Source of the DNA: Snodgrassella alvi
Lineage (GTDB): Bacteria > Pseudomonadota > Gammaproteobacteria > Burkholderiales > Neisseriaceae
Length of the DNA: 42,502 nucleotides
NCBI RefSeq assembly: GCF_002777825.1
Contig: NZ_MEIR01000061.1
Location: 1 to 42,502 of the forward strand
Direction of reading: 5' to 3'
Part shown: positions 9,469 through 19,488 of the stretch, piece after piece
How positions within the stretch are numbered: the stretch's first letter is position 1
Layout: every line of letters starts with the position of its first letter
The notes under the pieces: model-generated
What the model was told of the DNA's origin: nothing
The model's input: only the letters and a program-made list of their open reading frames with translations
Databases searched by the model: none
Program-made: the position numbers and the translations under genes

Positions 9469-9774
9469 TTAGCCTTTGAGACTATCTAGATCCTGTACGT
9501 TAATGCTCTGGCGGTTACGGAAGATCAGCACCATAATCGCCAGACCAATGGCAGATTCAGCCGCAGCAACTGTCAGAATAAAAAAGACGAAAATCTGGCC
9601 GGCCGTGTCACCGAGATAGCGGGAAAAAGCCACGAAATTAAAGTTCACTGCCAGCAGCATTAATTCGATTGACATCAGCAGCACAAGTACATTTTTGCGG
9701 TTCATAAAAATGCCCATGGCAGAAATGGCAAATAATATCGCGCTGAGAACCAGATAATGGGTTAAGGTAATCAT
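9469..9774 (-). CDS. nuoK: NADH-quinone oxidoreductase subunit K
   Basis: NuoK is a small three-helix inner-membrane subunit near the quinone end of the complex I membrane arm. The 101-residue protein has the family pattern: [40 protein letters not shown] with the conserved helix-2 Glu, and [20 protein letters not shown] with the second conserved Glu. These two Glu form part of the central hydrophilic axis. Its ATG overlaps the nuoJ stop in an ATGA arrangement, which suggests translational coupling. Confidence 0.97.
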   Translation of the reverse strand: MITLTHYLVLSAILFAISAMGIFMNRKNVLVLLMSIELMLLAVNFNFVAFSRYLGDTAGQIFVFFILTVAAAESAIGLAIMVLIFRNRQSINVQDLDSLKG

Positions 9775-10424
9775 GCTTTTTTCTCCCCTTCTGTCACTTC
9801 GTCACTGGTTTCGGTTACTGGTGTAGCCACTTCAGGCTGCATTTTCACCATACGGAAGCGGTCTTTTGCCTGTACTTTAACCTGTTCGGCCGGATTGGTA
9901 CGGCGTGGATTATGCGTTTGCCGGTGTACCAGTGCAATGGCTGCCACCATCCCCAGCACCAGTAATATGGCAGCCAGTTCGAACGGTAACAGATAGGTAG
10001 TGTAAATCTGCATACCTAAGTCGCGTACATTACTGTAATCGGCCGGCAACGGCTTATCTGTTCCCAAATGTGCCAGATCCAGTTGCGGATTCACCAGAAT
10101 CACAATCAGCAGTGCGGCGGTGAGAATACCTACCAACGCGGCAATAGGTGCATGACGCCAGAATCCGGCGCGCATCTGTTCAATATCAATATTGAGCATC
10201 ATGATGACAAACAGGAACAGTACCATTACTGCCCCTACATAGACCACTACCAGCACAATGCCTAGAAATTCGGCCTGCATCAGAATCCACATCATGGCAC
10301 TGGCACAGAATGTCAGCACCAGAAACAAAACTGCATGTACCGGATTTTTGGCAATCACTGTATTTATTGCGCCAAGCAGAATAACCGCGGCAAATACATA
10401 AAACAGTATTAATGGTAAATTCAT
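9771..10424 (-). CDS. nuoJ: NADH-quinone oxidoreductase subunit J
   Basis: NuoJ is the five-helix subunit at the junction between quinone site and proton channels in complex I. The family motifs [20 protein letters not shown] and [20 protein letters not shown] (with the pi-bulge helix 3) are clear. The first 165 or so residues match the core. They are followed by a charged cytoplasmic tail of about 45 residues rich in Lys, Arg, Glu and Thr (ending EVTEGEKKA), which is longer and less conserved than the core. The gene overlaps nuoK by four bases and follows nuoI by nine. Confidence 0.96.
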   Translation of the reverse strand: MNLPLILFYVFAAVILLGAINTVIAKNPVHAVLFLVLTFCASAMMWILMQAEFLGIVLVVVYVGAVMVLFLFVIMMLNIDIEQMRAGFWRHAPIAALVGILTAALLIVILVNPQLDLAHLGTDKPLPADYSNVRDLGMQIYTTYLLPFELAAILLVLGMVAAIALVHRQTHNPRRTNPAEQVKVQAKDRFRMVKMQPEVATPVTETSDEVTEGEKKA

Positions 10425-10433
10425 GACTACCCC

Positions 10434-10913
10434 TTAGCGATACGGTGCATCTGCGGCTTTGCATTTGGCGATATCTTTTTCATAGCGATCGCCAATTGCC
10501 AGCAACATGGGTTTAGTGAAATACAGATCTCCGCGTTTTTCACCGTGATATTCGAAAATCTGTGTTTCTACAATGGCGTCTACCGGACAGGCTTCTTCAC
10601 AGAAACCGCAGAAGATACATTTAGTCAGATCGATATCATAACGAGTTGTTCGCCGGGTGCCGTCCTCGCGCTTTTCCGATTCAATATTAATCGCCATCGC
10701 CGGGCACACGGCTTCACACAGTTTGCAGGCAATGCATCGCTCTTCGCCATTGGGATAGCGCCGCTGCGCATGCAGACCACGAAACCGAACCGATTGTGGG
10801 GTTTTTTCTTCAGGGAAATAAATGGTTTCTTTACGTGCAAAAAAGTTCTTTAAGGTTACTTTCATGCCCGAAAGCAACTCGGTCATCAGAAAAGTTTTAA
10901 TTATATTTGCCAT
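10434..10913 (-). CDS. nuoI: NADH-quinone oxidoreductase subunit I (2x[4Fe-4S])
   Basis: NuoI is the peripheral-arm ferredoxin-like subunit that carries clusters N6a and N6b and passes electrons towards NuoB. Two classic CxxCxxCxxxCP motifs are seen: Cys60, 63, 66 and 70 in [12 protein letters not shown], and Cys99, 102, 105 and 109 in [12 protein letters not shown]. The N-terminal amphipathic segment ([20 protein letters not shown]) that lies on the membrane is present. Length is 159 residues, as in Neisseria. It follows nuoH by 18 bases. Confidence 0.97.
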   Translation of the reverse strand: MANIIKTFLMTELLSGMKVTLKNFFARKETIYFPEEKTPQSVRFRGLHAQRRYPNGEERCIACKLCEAVCPAMAINIESEKREDGTRRTTRYDIDLTKCIFCGFCEEACPVDAIVETQIFEYHGEKRGDLYFTKPMLLAIGDRYEKDIAKCKAADAPYR

Positions 10914-10931
10914 ATCAGTGCCTCTCCCTGT

Positions 10932-11981
10932 TTAACGCCATAAAGACAGGGGTGAAATCATCCATAAACCCAATACAATCACTGCGACGATGGTTACCGG
11001 AATCAGTACTTTCCAGCCCAGACGCATAATCTGATCGTAGCGGTAGCGCGGGAAAGTTGCCCGTATCCACAGATAAAAGTACAACACCAGCGCCATTTTC
11101 AGGAACATCCACAGTACGCTTGGTGTCCCAATGAAGCCCCAGCTTTGCGGGAAAGGTGATAGCCAGCCACCAAAGAACAACAGTGCAGTTAGAGCAGCTA
11201 CCAGAATCATGAATATATATTCGGCCAGGAAAAATAAGGCGAAAGCAAAACCAGAATACTCGACATGAAAACCAGCAACAATTTCTGATTCACCTTCGGC
11301 CACATCAAACGGGGCACGATTGGTTTCGGCCACTGCGGAAATCAGATACACCACAAATAATGGGAACAAAGGCAACCAATTCCATGAAAAAACCGAGCCA
11401 CCGGCATAACCTTTGGCTTGTGCCATCACAATATCGTGAAAATCCATGCTGCCGGATACCATTATCACCCCAATCAGGGCAAAACCCATCGCTATTTCAT
11501 AGGATATGGTTTGTGCCGAAGCACGCATGGCACCCAGAAAGGCATATTTAGAGTTGGAAGCCCAGCCGGCAATGATGACACCATACACAGACAGAGAGGT
11601 AATCATCAGGATATAGAGCAAACCGGCATTGATTCTGGTTAGAAACCAGCTTTCACTGAACGGAATCACTGCCCAGGCAGCAAATGCTGGCATCAGTGAC
11701 ATCATTGGCCCGATATAGAACAATGCCTTATTTGCCTGTGATGGGCGGGTGACTTCTTTAAATAATAGTTTTAATACATCAGCGAATGGCTGGATTAAAC
11801 CATAAGGGCCGGTTACGTTCGGGCCGACACGCAGCTGCATGTAACCGATAACTTTACGTTCAAAATAAGTTAGGTAGGCCACGGTAAGAATCAGCGGCAA
11901 CATAATGATGACTATTTTGACGATGACAGACACCAGTAAGCCGAAGTCGTTACCCAGTAATTGTTGAAACCACGCTTGCAT
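10932..11981 (-). CDS. nuoH: NADH-quinone oxidoreductase subunit H
   Basis: NuoH is the eight-helix membrane subunit that forms most of the quinone chamber of complex I with NuoB and NuoD. Family signatures are complete: [36 protein letters not shown], and the cytoplasmic loop [20 protein letters not shown] followed by [17 protein letters not shown], which hold the acidic residues of the E-channel. Its 349 residues match the family. The gene starts two bases after the nuoG stop codon. Confidence 0.97.
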   Translation of the reverse strand: MQAWFQQLLGNDFGLLVSVIVKIVIIMLPLILTVAYLTYFERKVIGYMQLRVGPNVTGPYGLIQPFADVLKLLFKEVTRPSQANKALFYIGPMMSLMPAFAAWAVIPFSESWFLTRINAGLLYILMITSLSVYGVIIAGWASNSKYAFLGAMRASAQTISYEIAMGFALIGVIMVSGSMDFHDIVMAQAKGYAGGSVFSWNWLPLFPLFVVYLISAVAETNRAPFDVAEGESEIVAGFHVEYSGFAFALFFLAEYIFMILVAALTALLFFGGWLSPFPQSWGFIGTPSVLWMFLKMALVLYFYLWIRATFPRYRYDQIMRLGWKVLIPVTIVAVIVLGLWMISPLSLWR

Positions 11982-11983
11982 GA

Positions 11984-14233
11984 TTATCCTTTACTCAATT
12001 CAACAGTGGTCAATAAAGCACCCAATTGCCAGTTACTCTGATGTAACGGCAACAACAGTACGTTTTCCGGCAGGGTGTCGTCAGCAGCCACGGTAACGGC
12101 CACGGTACTATTTCCCTGTTTGGCCAGTGCGGCATCACCATCAGCCAGCCCCAGCGCATTCAGCGTAGCACTGTGAATCCGCGCGATGGGCACTGCGGCA
12201 TGTACCGTGTTTTGCAAGGGTGCAGAACGACGCACAATGCCATCGGTAGCATACAAGCTGACTCCACCAACACGTACCAGACTGATATCTGGATTAGAGG
12301 TAGCAACCGGTTGAATACGATTATTCAGCAATGCTGGTAATTGCTCTTTGACAAATGCATCAGTTAGAATTTGCTGGGTGTTTTCATACTCAAAGCCCGG
12401 CAATTCAAGTACATTACCCAGTACACGCAATACTTTCCATAATGGTCTTGCTTCACCGTAAGCCTGTACTACTCCATGAAAAGACTGTAAACGACCTTCC
12501 ATGTTGACAAAACTGCCAGATGTTTCGGTAAATGGAGTAATTGGCAGCAATACGTCTGCTACTTCCCGCAATACTTCACTGTCGTAGACACTGAACGCCA
12601 TCACCGTCTGTGCTTGCTTCAATGCAGCAATAGCGGCAGCGCCATTGGCTACATCCATATCCGGCTCTACATTAAGCAACATCACTGCCTGTTTAGGTTG
12701 TGCTATCTGTGCAGCAATAGTGTGCTCTGGTTTTCTGGCTGCCACACCGAGCACTTCAGCACCGATACTGTTGGCTGCCTGTGGCAATACTCCTAAAATG
12801 CTATCGGTGGCCGTAGCCAAATCCTGTGCAGCAGTATAGACAGCTCCTGCATCGGGGTGATTGAGCACATCTGCACCGAGAATAATACTGGTTTTTTCTG
12901 CTTGTAATAATGCTTGCCCTACTTCGCTGTTAAGTGCATCACTCAGCCAGTCAATCCACTGATACGGATGCAGACTTACTTGTGCCAATAAGGGCATAAA
13001 GAGTTCTTCATCGGCAGCAGCCAGAACAGCTACTTTGGTGCCGTTTTTAGTGGCCTGACGAATACGAGCGGTAAGTAATGGCTGTTCCTGCCGCAAACGC
13101 GCACCAATCACCAGAATTACTTCATTTGCCGCCAGTTGTTCAATGCTTTGTCCCAACCATTGAGCACCTTCAGCAGTAGTTAAACGGCTATCCAGTGAGC
13201 GCAGGCGGCTATCAACAGCATTAACACCGAGACCATCAGCCAGTTTTCGTGCCAGATGCATTTCCTCAACAGTGTTGGCTGGATTGACCCACATACCAAT
13301 ACCATCGGCACCAAAGTCATGACTGACACCATGTAATCCTTTGGCAACATAATCCAGTGCCGTTTGCCAGTCGACAATATACCACTGGTTATCTTGTTTA
13401 ATTTGCGGGTGTAGTAAGCGCTCCTGATACAGGCCGGCATAGGCAAAACGGTCGCGGTCACTGAGCCAGCATTCATTGATGGCTTCGTTTTCCAGCGGTA
13501 ATACGCGGCGTACTGTGTGGTCTTTAGTCTGAACAATCAGATTACTACCTAAGGCATCATGAGCAGAAATGGATTTACGCCGGCTTAATTCCCATGAGCG
13601 GCTGTCATAGCGAAACGGTTTGCTGGTTAAGGCACCAACAGGGCACAAATCAATTACATTACCAGACAACTCGGTTTCCAGTGTTTTACCGGCAAATGGA
13701 GTAATTTCGGAATGTTCGCCGCGATTCTTCATCGCCAATTCCTGTTTGCCGGCAATTTCTTCGGTAAAACGAATACAGCGGGTACAGTGTATACAGCGGC
13801 TCATTTCTGCAGCAGATACCAGTGGCCCCATTTCCTTACCGACTACAGCATGTTTGGCTTCGGTATAACGACTGGCGCTTTTACCATAGCCCATTGACAA
13901 ATCCTGCAACAGACATTCACCGCCCTGATCACAGATCGGACAATCCAGCGGGTGGTTAATCAGTAAAAATTCCATTACCCCTTTTTGGGCATCTTTAGTC
14001 AGAGGGGAGCCAGTTTTAACCACCATGCCATCGGTAACCGGTGTAGCACAGGCAGGTAACGGTTTGCGTGATTTTTCCACCTCAACCAAACACATGCGAC
14101 AGTTAGCGGCGATAGACAATTTTTTGTGATAGCAAAAATGCGGAATAAAAGTACCGGCCTGATGGGCGGCTTCCATCACCGTACTACCCTGCTCGACAGA
14201 GAGTTGTTTACCGTCAATTTGAATTTGTAACAT
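11984..14233 (-). CDS. nuoG: NADH-quinone oxidoreductase subunit G
   Basis: NuoG is the large iron-sulfur subunit of the complex I peripheral arm. The N-terminal 2Fe-2S ferredoxin domain has Cys34, 45, 48 and 62 (cluster N1b). A HxxxCxxCxxxxxC motif follows at His94, Cys98, 101 and 107 (cluster N5). Cys147, 150, 153 and 197 (RCIHCTRC and DLCPVG) bind N4. The remaining 540 residues are a degenerate molybdopterin-oxidoreductase domain that keeps the fold but binds no molybdenum. The extra CxxC set that would hold cluster N7 in E. coli is not apparent. Length of 749 residues is typical for betaproteobacteria. It follows nuoF by 32 bases, the widest of the gaps in the front half of the operon. 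Confidence 0.96.
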   Translation of the reverse strand: MLQIQIDGKQLSVEQGSTVMEAAHQAGTFIPHFCYHKKLSIAANCRMCLVEVEKSRKPLPACATPVTDGMVVKTGSPLTKDAQKGVMEFLLINHPLDCPICDQGGECLLQDLSMGYGKSASRYTEAKHAVVGKEMGPLVSAAEMSRCIHCTRCIRFTEEIAGKQELAMKNRGEHSEITPFAGKTLETELSGNVIDLCPVGALTSKPFRYDSRSWELSRRKSISAHDALGSNLIVQTKDHTVRRVLPLENEAINECWLSDRDRFAYAGLYQERLLHPQIKQDNQWYIVDWQTALDYVAKGLHGVSHDFGADGIGMWVNPANTVEEMHLARKLADGLGVNAVDSRLRSLDSRLTTAEGAQWLGQSIEQLAANEVILVIGARLRQEQPLLTARIRQATKNGTKVAVLAAADEELFMPLLAQVSLHPYQWIDWLSDALNSEVGQALLQAEKTSIILGADVLNHPDAGAVYTAAQDLATATDSILGVLPQAANSIGAEVLGVAARKPEHTIAAQIAQPKQAVMLLNVEPDMDVANGAAAIAALKQAQTVMAFSVYDSEVLREVADVLLPITPFTETSGSFVNMEGRLQSFHGVVQAYGEARPLWKVLRVLGNVLELPGFEYENTQQILTDAFVKEQLPALLNNRIQPVATSNPDISLVRVGGVSLYATDGIVRRSAPLQNTVHAAVPIARIHSATLNALGLADGDAALAKQGNSTVAVTVAADDTLPENVLLLPLHQSNWQLGALLTTVELSKG

Positions 14234-14265
14234 AGGTTCGCAATCCTAATTAAGCAGATAGTGCC

Positions 14266-15561
14266 TTAGCACCAGCGATGTTCTTTCATGGGTTTGCCGT
14301 GTTTGATATAGTGCTCAAACTCGGAACGGAAATGCTTCATAAAGCCTTGTATCGGCATTACTGCCGCGTCCGCCAGCGCACAGATGGTGCGGCCAGACAT
14401 ATTACTGCCGATTGATTCCAGCAAATCCAGATCCTCCGGTCGACCTTTACCAGAGGTAATACGGTGAATAATGCGATATAGCCAGCCGGTTCCTTCGCGA
14501 CAAGGCGTGCATTGACCACATGATTCTTCAAAGTAGAAATAGCTCAGTCGTTCCAGCGCCTTTACCATGCAGACATCTTCATCCATCACGATTACTGCAC
14601 CAGAGCCCAGCATTGAACCAGCCTTGGCAATGGCATCATAATCCATGGTTAGTTCCATCATGATGTCAGCCGGCAATACCGGTGCAGAAGAACCACCCGG
14701 AATCACCGCTTTAAGTTTTTTGCCATTACGCATGCCACCGCACATGTTGAGTAAATCTTTAAATGGTGTGCCTAGTGGAATTTCATAATTACCGGGACGC
14801 TCAACATGGCCGGATACGGAAAAGAGTTTGGTTCCACCATTATTGGGAATACCCTTATCGGCAAACTGCTGGCCGCCATCACGAATAATGAATGGCACCG
14901 AGGAAAAGGTTTCGGTGTTATTGACGGTAGTAGGTTTACCGTATAAACCATATGAAGCCGGAAAAGGCGGTTTGAAGCGTGGCTGGCCTTTCTTGCCTTC
15001 CAGAGATTCCAGCAGCGCAGTTTCTTCACCACAGATATAAGCACCATAGCCATGATGAGCATGCAGCTCAAAACTAAAATCGCTACCGAGAATATTCTGC
15101 CCCAGAAAGCCAGCTAAACGTGCCTGTTGCAAGGCAGCCTCAAAACGCTGATAGCTTTCAAATATTTCACCATGAATATAGTTGTAGCCAGCAGCAGCAC
15201 CCATGGCATAGCCACCGATAATCATGCCTTCAATCAGCGCATGTGGATTGTAATCAATGATATCGCGATCTTTGAATGTGCCCGGTTCACCTTCATCGGT
15301 ATTGCAGACAACATATTTGGTGCCCGGAAACGAACGCGGCATAAAGCTCCATTTCAGCCCGGTGGGAAAGCCGGCACCACCACGACCACGCAGACCGGAA
15401 GTTTTAAGCTCGGCAATGACATCATCCGGTGACATTTTTTCATTGATGATTTTTTTCAATGCTTGATAGCCACCACGTGCTATATAAGCTTCCAGCGTCC
15501 AGCAATTGGGGTCGGAAGTATCAACCTGATCGAAAATCACGCCATTCTGGTACATTGCCAT
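14266..15561 (-). CDS. nuoF: NADH-quinone oxidoreductase subunit F (FMN, NADH site)
   Basis: NuoF oxidises NADH and holds FMN and cluster N3 at the tip of complex I. Visible are the glycine-rich NADH loop [14 protein letters not shown] (about residues 58-71), the FMN site [34 protein letters not shown], and the N3 ligands Cys348, 351 and 354 in [14 protein letters not shown] with Cys394 in [11 protein letters not shown]. At 431 residues it is full-length. The start codon overlaps the nuoE stop by one base (TGATG type), so the two partner subunits are translationally coupled. Confidence 0.97.
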   Translation of the reverse strand: MAMYQNGVIFDQVDTSDPNCWTLEAYIARGGYQALKKIINEKMSPDDVIAELKTSGLRGRGGAGFPTGLKWSFMPRSFPGTKYVVCNTDEGEPGTFKDRDIIDYNPHALIEGMIIGGYAMGAAAGYNYIHGEIFESYQRFEAALQQARLAGFLGQNILGSDFSFELHAHHGYGAYICGEETALLESLEGKKGQPRFKPPFPASYGLYGKPTTVNNTETFSSVPFIIRDGGQQFADKGIPNNGGTKLFSVSGHVERPGNYEIPLGTPFKDLLNMCGGMRNGKKLKAVIPGGSSAPVLPADIMMELTMDYDAIAKAGSMLGSGAVIVMDEDVCMVKALERLSYFYFEESCGQCTPCREGTGWLYRIIHRITSGKGRPEDLDLLESIGSNMSGRTICALADAAVMPIQGFMKHFRSEFEHYIKHGKPMKEHRWC

Positions 15562-16034
15562 CAGTTCAACTCCGCCAGTTTCGCTTCAATGGCCTCTTCG
15601 CTCATAAAGCTACACATTTTATGATTATTCACTAACATCACCGGCGCATCGCCACAGGCACCCATGCACTCGCCTTCTACCAAGGTGTATTTACCATCAG
15701 CAGTGGTTTCACCATAGCGGATACCTAGCCGTTTTTGCAGATACTCACCGGCATTTACGCCACCACGCAGGGCACAGGGCAGATTAGTACATACGGTCAG
15801 TTTGTATTTACCAACTGGTTTGAGGTTGTACATATTGTAAAAAGTAGCTACCTCCAGCGCCTGCGCCGGAGGAATACCAATATAATCAGCCACTTCCTCA
15901 ATGGTTTCAGGCTGCAACCAACCTAGTTCGGTCTGCGCAATACGTAAGGCAGACATAATGGCACTGCGGCGCTGGTCGGCCGGGTATTTTGCCAGTTCTA
16001 TATCAATCTGTTTTAAGCTATCAGCGGACAACAT
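15561..16034 (-). CDS. nuoE: NADH-quinone oxidoreductase subunit E (2Fe-2S)
   Basis: NuoE is the thioredoxin-like subunit that carries cluster N1a beside NuoF. The four ligands are Cys82 and Cys87 in [11 protein letters not shown] and Cys123 and Cys127 in [13 protein letters not shown]. The N-terminal helical bundle ([20 protein letters not shown]) and the motif [16 protein letters not shown] are also typical. The ATG overlaps the nuoD stop by one base (TAATG). Length is 157 residues, as expected. Confidence 0.97.
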   Translation of the reverse strand: MLSADSLKQIDIELAKYPADQRRSAIMSALRIAQTELGWLQPETIEEVADYIGIPPAQALEVATFYNMYNLKPVGKYKLTVCTNLPCALRGGVNAGEYLQKRLGIRYGETTADGKYTLVEGECMGACGDAPVMLVNNHKMCSFMSEEAIEAKLAELN

Positions 16035-17287
16035 TATCTATCCACCTCCCCGAATACAATATCCTGTGTACCAATAATGGCAACCACATCCGCCAGCATG
16101 TGACCGCGCGCCATTTCGTCCATGCCCTGCAAATGGGCAAAGCCCGGAGCACGGATTTTCATTCGGTAAGGTTTATTAGCACCATCGGAAATCAGATAGA
16201 CACCAAACTCACCTTTAGGATGTTCAGTAGGCACATAAACTTCACCTTCTGGCACATGCATACCTTCGGTAAACAGTTTGAAGTGGTGAATCAGTTCTTC
16301 CATCCCGTCTTTCATGGCAGTACGGGGTGGCGGTGCCACGGTATGGTCGTCAATAATCACTGGGCCAGGATTGGCTTTCAGCCAGTCCACACACTGGCGA
16401 ATAATGCGATTGGCCTGACGCATCTCATGAATACGGCACAAATAACGGTCATAGCAGTCGCCATTGATGCCTACCGGTATATCAAAATCTACATTAGCAT
16501 AGGCATCGTAAGGTTGTTTTTTGCGTACATCCCATTCAATACCGGAACCGCGCAGCATAACGCCGGTAAAACTTTTTTGCAGGGCACGTTCTGGTGAAAC
16601 CACGCCTATGCCAACAGTACGTTGTTTCCAGATACGGTTGTCGGTGAGCAGATTTTCATATTCATCCACACAGGCAGGGAAACGGTTGGTAAAGTCTTCA
16701 ATAAAGTCCAGCAGTGTGCCTTCACGGCTGGCATTGAGTTTTTTCAGCACTTTGGCATTGCGATATTTGCTGGATTCATATTTCGGCATGAAATCCGGCA
16801 AGTCACGGTATACACCACCGGGACGGAAATAGGCAGCATGCATGCGTGCACCTGATACCGCCTCGTAGATGTCCATCAGGTCTTCACGCTCGCGGAATGC
16901 GTAAAGAAATACCGTCATGGCACCGATATCCAGTGCATGCGAACCTATACCCATCAAATGATTAAGAATACGGGTAATCTCAGCAAACATCACACGGATA
17001 TACTGGGCACGAATGGGTACTTCGATATTGAGCAGGCGTTCAACCGACAGACAGTAAGCCTGTTCATTACACATCATGGATACATAATCCAGACGGTCCA
17101 TATACGGCAGTGCCTGCAAATAAGTCCGTGTTTCCGCCAATTTTTCCGTACCACGATGTAATAGGCCGATATGCGGGTCAGCACGAACGATGTTTTCACC
17201 ATCCATTTCCAGAATCAGGCGCAATACGCCATGTGCAGCCGGATGCTGCGGCCCGAAGTTAATGGTGTAATTGCGTAACTTAGACAC
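16034..17287 (-). CDS. nuoD: NADH-quinone oxidoreductase subunit D (49 kDa type)
   Basis: NuoD forms the quinone-binding pocket together with Nuo[21 protein letters not shown] holds the conserved His that contacts quinone. [39 protein letters not shown] and the C-terminal DIVFGEVDR complete the family pattern. The start is GTG at 17287. It overlaps the end of nuoC by eight bases and has a strong GAGGAG eight bases upstream inside nuoC, which fixes the start. The separate nuoC and nuoD genes, rather than a fused nuoCD, are as in Neisseria. Confidence 0.97.
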   Translation of the reverse strand: MSKLRNYTINFGPQHPAAHGVLRLILEMDGENIVRADPHIGLLHRGTEKLAETRTYLQALPYMDRLDYVSMMCNEQAYCLSVERLLNIEVPIRAQYIRVMFAEITRILNHLMGIGSHALDIGAMTVFLYAFREREDLMDIYEAVSGARMHAAYFRPGGVYRDLPDFMPKYESSKYRNAKVLKKLNASREGTLLDFIEDFTNRFPACVDEYENLLTDNRIWKQRTVGIGVVSPERALQKSFTGVMLRGSGIEWDVRKKQPYDAYANVDFDIPVGINGDCYDRYLCRIHEMRQANRIIRQCVDWLKANPGPVIIDDHTVAPPPRTAMKDGMEELIHHFKLFTEGMHVPEGEVYVPTEHPKGEFGVYLISDGANKPYRMKIRAPGFAHLQGMDEMARGHMLADVVAIIGTQDIVFGEVDR

Positions 17288-17867
17288 CGTACTGCTCCTC
17301 TCTCACCACGCGCGGGGTAATTTCACGCGGTTCAATCGTTACCGGCTGATAAATGACGCGGCCTTCAGCCTCGTCATAGCGCATTTCAACATAGCCGGAA
17401 ACGGGAAAATCTTTGCGAAACGGATGACCAACAAAGCCATAGTCGGTAAGAATACGGCGCAGGTCGGGGTGGTTGTTAAACAGGATGCCAAACATATCGA
17501 ACGCTTCACGTTCATACCAGTTGGCTCCGTTATAGATATCGACTACAGAATCGACGGTGGGAAAGTCTTCGGCTTCAGCCCAGACACGGACACGGACACG
17601 CCAGTTATTGGTTACAGACAACAAATGGCTGACAACGGCAAAGCGCTTGCCTTGCCACGGTTCATCTTTGTAGCTCTGGTAATCAACACCACACAGGTCA
17701 ATCAGCGTTTCAAATTTCAGTTCATCATGGTCACGCAGGGTTTGCATAAGCTGATGATAATCAGCCGCATCACAATCCAGTGTTAGTTCACCACGGTCAA
17801 GACAGTAACGTATCTTAGCGCCGAAAGTGGTTTCACACACGGCTTTCAGTGTTGCTATATCTGCCAT
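17280..17867 (-). CDS. nuoC: NADH-quinone oxidoreductase subunit C (30 kDa type)
   Basis: NuoC is a peripheral-arm structural subunit of complex I next to NuoD. The signature [22 protein letters not shown] is spread over residues in the middle of the protein, followed by [20 protein letters not shown] and the end region [16 protein letters not shown] chose ATG at 17867 ([10 protein letters not shown], 195 residues) over an upstream ATG at 17894. The upstream one would overlap nuoB, has no Shine-Dalgarno and adds nine residues absent from the family, while the chosen ATG is preceded by AGTGAGAA and lies 13 bases after the nuoB stop. Confidence 0.95.
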   Translation of the reverse strand: MADIATLKAVCETTFGAKIRYCLDRGELTLDCDAADYHQLMQTLRDHDELKFETLIDLCGVDYQSYKDEPWQGKRFAVVSHLLSVTNNWRVRVRVWAEAEDFPTVDSVVDIYNGANWYEREAFDMFGILFNNHPDLRRILTDYGFVGHPFRKDFPVSGYVEMRYDEAEGRVIYQPVTIEPREITPRVVREEQYGV

Positions 17868-17880
17868 ATTTTTCTCACTT

Positions 17881-18360
17881 TCATACACGCGCAATCGTGG
17901 CGGTACGTTTAATTTTCAGCTGCAACTGCAACAGGCCGTAAACCAGTGCCTCTGCCGTGGGCGGGCAGCCGGGCACATAGACATCAACCGGCACAATGCG
18001 GTCGCAACCACGCACCACAGAATAGGAGTAATGGTAATAGCCGCCACCATTGGCACAGGAACCCATAGACAATACCCAGCGTGGCTCAGCCATCTGGTCG
18101 TAAACGCGACGCAATGCTGGAGCCATTTTGTTGCACAGAGTACCGGCCACAATCATCAGGTCAGACTGGCGTGGTGACGGGCGGAAAATAATTCCAAAAC
18201 GGTCAAGGTCATAGCGGGCAGCACCGGCCTGCATCATCTCTACGGCACAGCAAGCCAGACCGAAAGTAGCTGGCCACAATGAACCGGTACGCACATAATT
18301 GAGTACGGTATCGGCAGTAGTTGTGACAAATCCTTTTTTTAAAACGCCTTCTATTCCCAT
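17881..18360 (-). CDS. nuoB: NADH-quinone oxidoreductase subunit B (cluster N2)
   Basis: NuoB carries cluster N2, the direct electron donor to quinone. The ligands are visible as the adjacent pair Cys37-Cys38 in [10 protein letters not shown], Cys102 in [17 protein letters not shown], and Cys132 in [12 protein letters not shown]. The start is set at ATG 18360 ([10 protein letters not shown], 159 residues), which matches the family N-terminus. A further upstream ATG would add seven residues read through the end of nuoA. The chosen start overlaps nuoA by ten bases. Confidence 0.96.
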   Translation of the reverse strand: MGIEGVLKKGFVTTTADTVLNYVRTGSLWPATFGLACCAVEMMQAGAARYDLDRFGIIFRPSPRQSDLMIVAGTLCNKMAPALRRVYDQMAEPRWVLSMGSCANGGGYYHYSYSVVRGCDRIVPVDVYVPGCPPTAEALVYGLLQLQLKIKRTATIARV

Positions 18361-18707
18361 TCCAGAGCGCCTTTTTTCCATTCATAAACAAAGCCGATAA
18401 CCAGAATCAACAAAAACACCATCATTGACCAGAAGCCGTATGCGCCCAGTTCTTTAAACACAACAGCCCAAGGCACCATGAAAGCCACTTCAAGGTCAAA
18501 TAGGATGAATAAAATGGCTACCAGATAGTAACGCACGTCGAATTTCATACGCGCATTCTCAAAAGCTTCGAAACCACACTCAAATGGTTCCTGTTTCATT
18601 TTGTACGGTCGATTCGGCCCTAGTAACAAACCAAGAGAAATAAACAGAACACCAGCGGCAAAGCCAACCAGTACAAATATTAAGATGGGGAAATAATTCG
18701 CCAGCAT
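18351..18707 (-). CDS. nuoA: NADH-quinone oxidoreductase subunit A
   Basis: NuoA is a three-helix membrane subunit that clamps the quinone-site loop of complex [21 protein letters not shown] (with the conserved Cys-Gly loop), [20 protein letters not shown] and [10 protein letters not shown] are diagnostic. The start is placed at ATG 18707 (MLANYFPIL, 118 residues). That is the family length, and AAGG lies upstream, although spaced somewhat wide. An ATG at 18728 without a ribosome site is less likely. It is the first gene of the nuo operon. The upstream 430 bases hold a probable -10 box and a Fur-like operator. Confidence 0.95.
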   Translation of the reverse strand: MLANYFPILIFVLVGFAAGVLFISLGLLLGPNRPYKMKQEPFECGFEAFENARMKFDVRYYLVAILFILFDLEVAFMVPWAVVFKELGAYGFWSMMVFLLILVIGFVYEWKKGALEWE

Positions 18708-18747
18708 AATCGCGCCGACCTTATGCAAATATTGGTAAAATTGATGT

Positions 18748-18753
18748 ATTGTA
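18748..18753 (-). promoter_or_regulatory. Possible -10 element of the nuo promoter
   Basis: Read on the minus strand the hexamer is TACAAT, a five-of-six match to TATAAT, about 40 bases before the nuoA start codon. No good -35 hexamer stands at 16-18 bases, as in activator-dependent promoters. The Fur-like dyad is centred about 100 bases upstream of the start point this element would give. Confidence 0.35.
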
Positions 18754-18818
18754 ACTAAATTCGAACGTTATTAAAAGCACGTATTACATTAATCAGTAAT
18801 AAAAAAATAATATTTTCA

Positions 18819-18863
18819 ATAAGATATTGATAATAATTATCATTAGCATTATTAATATCTTAT
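18819..18863. promoter_or_regulatory. Fur-like operator inside a 45-bp dyad
   Basis: Bases 18829-18847 match the 19-bp Fur consensus GATAATGATAATCATTATC at 16 of 19 positions. The match lies within a larger dyad: the 16-base arms 18819-18834 and 18848-18863 are inverted repeats with 15 of 16 matches, separated by 13 bases. The arms are built from GATAAT-like hexamers, so several overlapping Fur dimers could bind. The site lies between the divergent nuoA and the PchB-like gene. Fur-activated, iron-induced nuo expression has been reported in Neisseria meningitidis; its use here is inference. Confidence 0.65.
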
Positions 18864-19140
18864 CTTCAATTCTTTTCTTTTTTTCTTCTTTCAAAATTAT
18901 AACAGCCTGACATAAATTTTTGGCATTTATTACAAGTGGTAAAAAATTTTAAAACTAAACACTACCCTATTATTATCCATATAACATAATAAAAATGACT
19001 AAATTCTCTTGGTAAATTAACCTTTATTAACTATAATTATTAAACAAATAACAATTAGAAGTTTTACTAATTTTAACTACATGCAAATTTTACAATATTA
19101 CTATTGTATACAATCACTTAAAAACAGAGGATATATAAAG

Positions 19141-19449
19141 ATGCAATACCATCCTGTTCTCTTACCTGCTGAATGTCACGATATGAGCGACATTCGCAGA
19201 GAAATAGATCATATTGATTATACTGTAATTCAGTTACTTTCTGTTCGTTTTAACTATGTAAAAACAGCCAGTAAATTCAAAAAAAATACTACAGATGTAC
19301 AAGCCACAGAACGTTTTAACAGCATGCTGGAAAAGCGCAAACAATGGGCTGATGAGGCGGGGTTGAATGGAGAAGTAATCAAAGCGCTATACGCCGATCT
19401 GGTTAATTATTTCATTGCCGAAGAATTAAAGGAATTTAAAAGCAAATAA
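19141..19449 (+). CDS. PchB/AroQ-type chorismate mutase or isochorismate pyruvate-lyase
   Basis: The 102-residue protein is a helical AroQ-class enzyme and aligns over its full length with PchB, which cuts isochorismate to salicylate and pyruvate and has weak chorismate mutase activity. The PchB residues Arg14, Arg31 and Lys42 correspond to Arg19 (SDIRREID), Arg36 (SVRFNYV) and Lys47 (ASKFK). The Gln90 position is Glu95 (FIAEELKEF), as in yeast-type chorismate mutases. Start ATG 19141 has AGAGGA about ten bases upstream; an ATG at 19081 is in frame but has no ribosome site. A Fur-like operator lies about 290 bases upstream, which would suit a siderophore-type salicylate role, but no isochorismate synthase gene is in view. 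Which of the two reactions it catalyses cannot be decided here. It converges with murJ. Confidence 0.85.
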   Translation: MQYHPVLLPAECHDMSDIRREIDHIDYTVIQLLSVRFNYVKTASKFKKNTTDVQATERFNSMLEKRKQWADEAGLNGEVIKALYADLVNYFIAEELKEFKSK

Positions 19450-19488
19450 TTAAAATTATGTATTCTTTCCAGCAAAGGCCTCTCACAC

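Noticed and set aside
17868-17894. Longer N-terminus of NuoC
   Set aside because: Overlaps nuoB, has no ribosome site and is absent from the family.
4435-18707. A new gene inserted in the nuo operon
   Set aside because: All gaps are 37 bases or less and the order nuoA to nuoN is complete and canonical.
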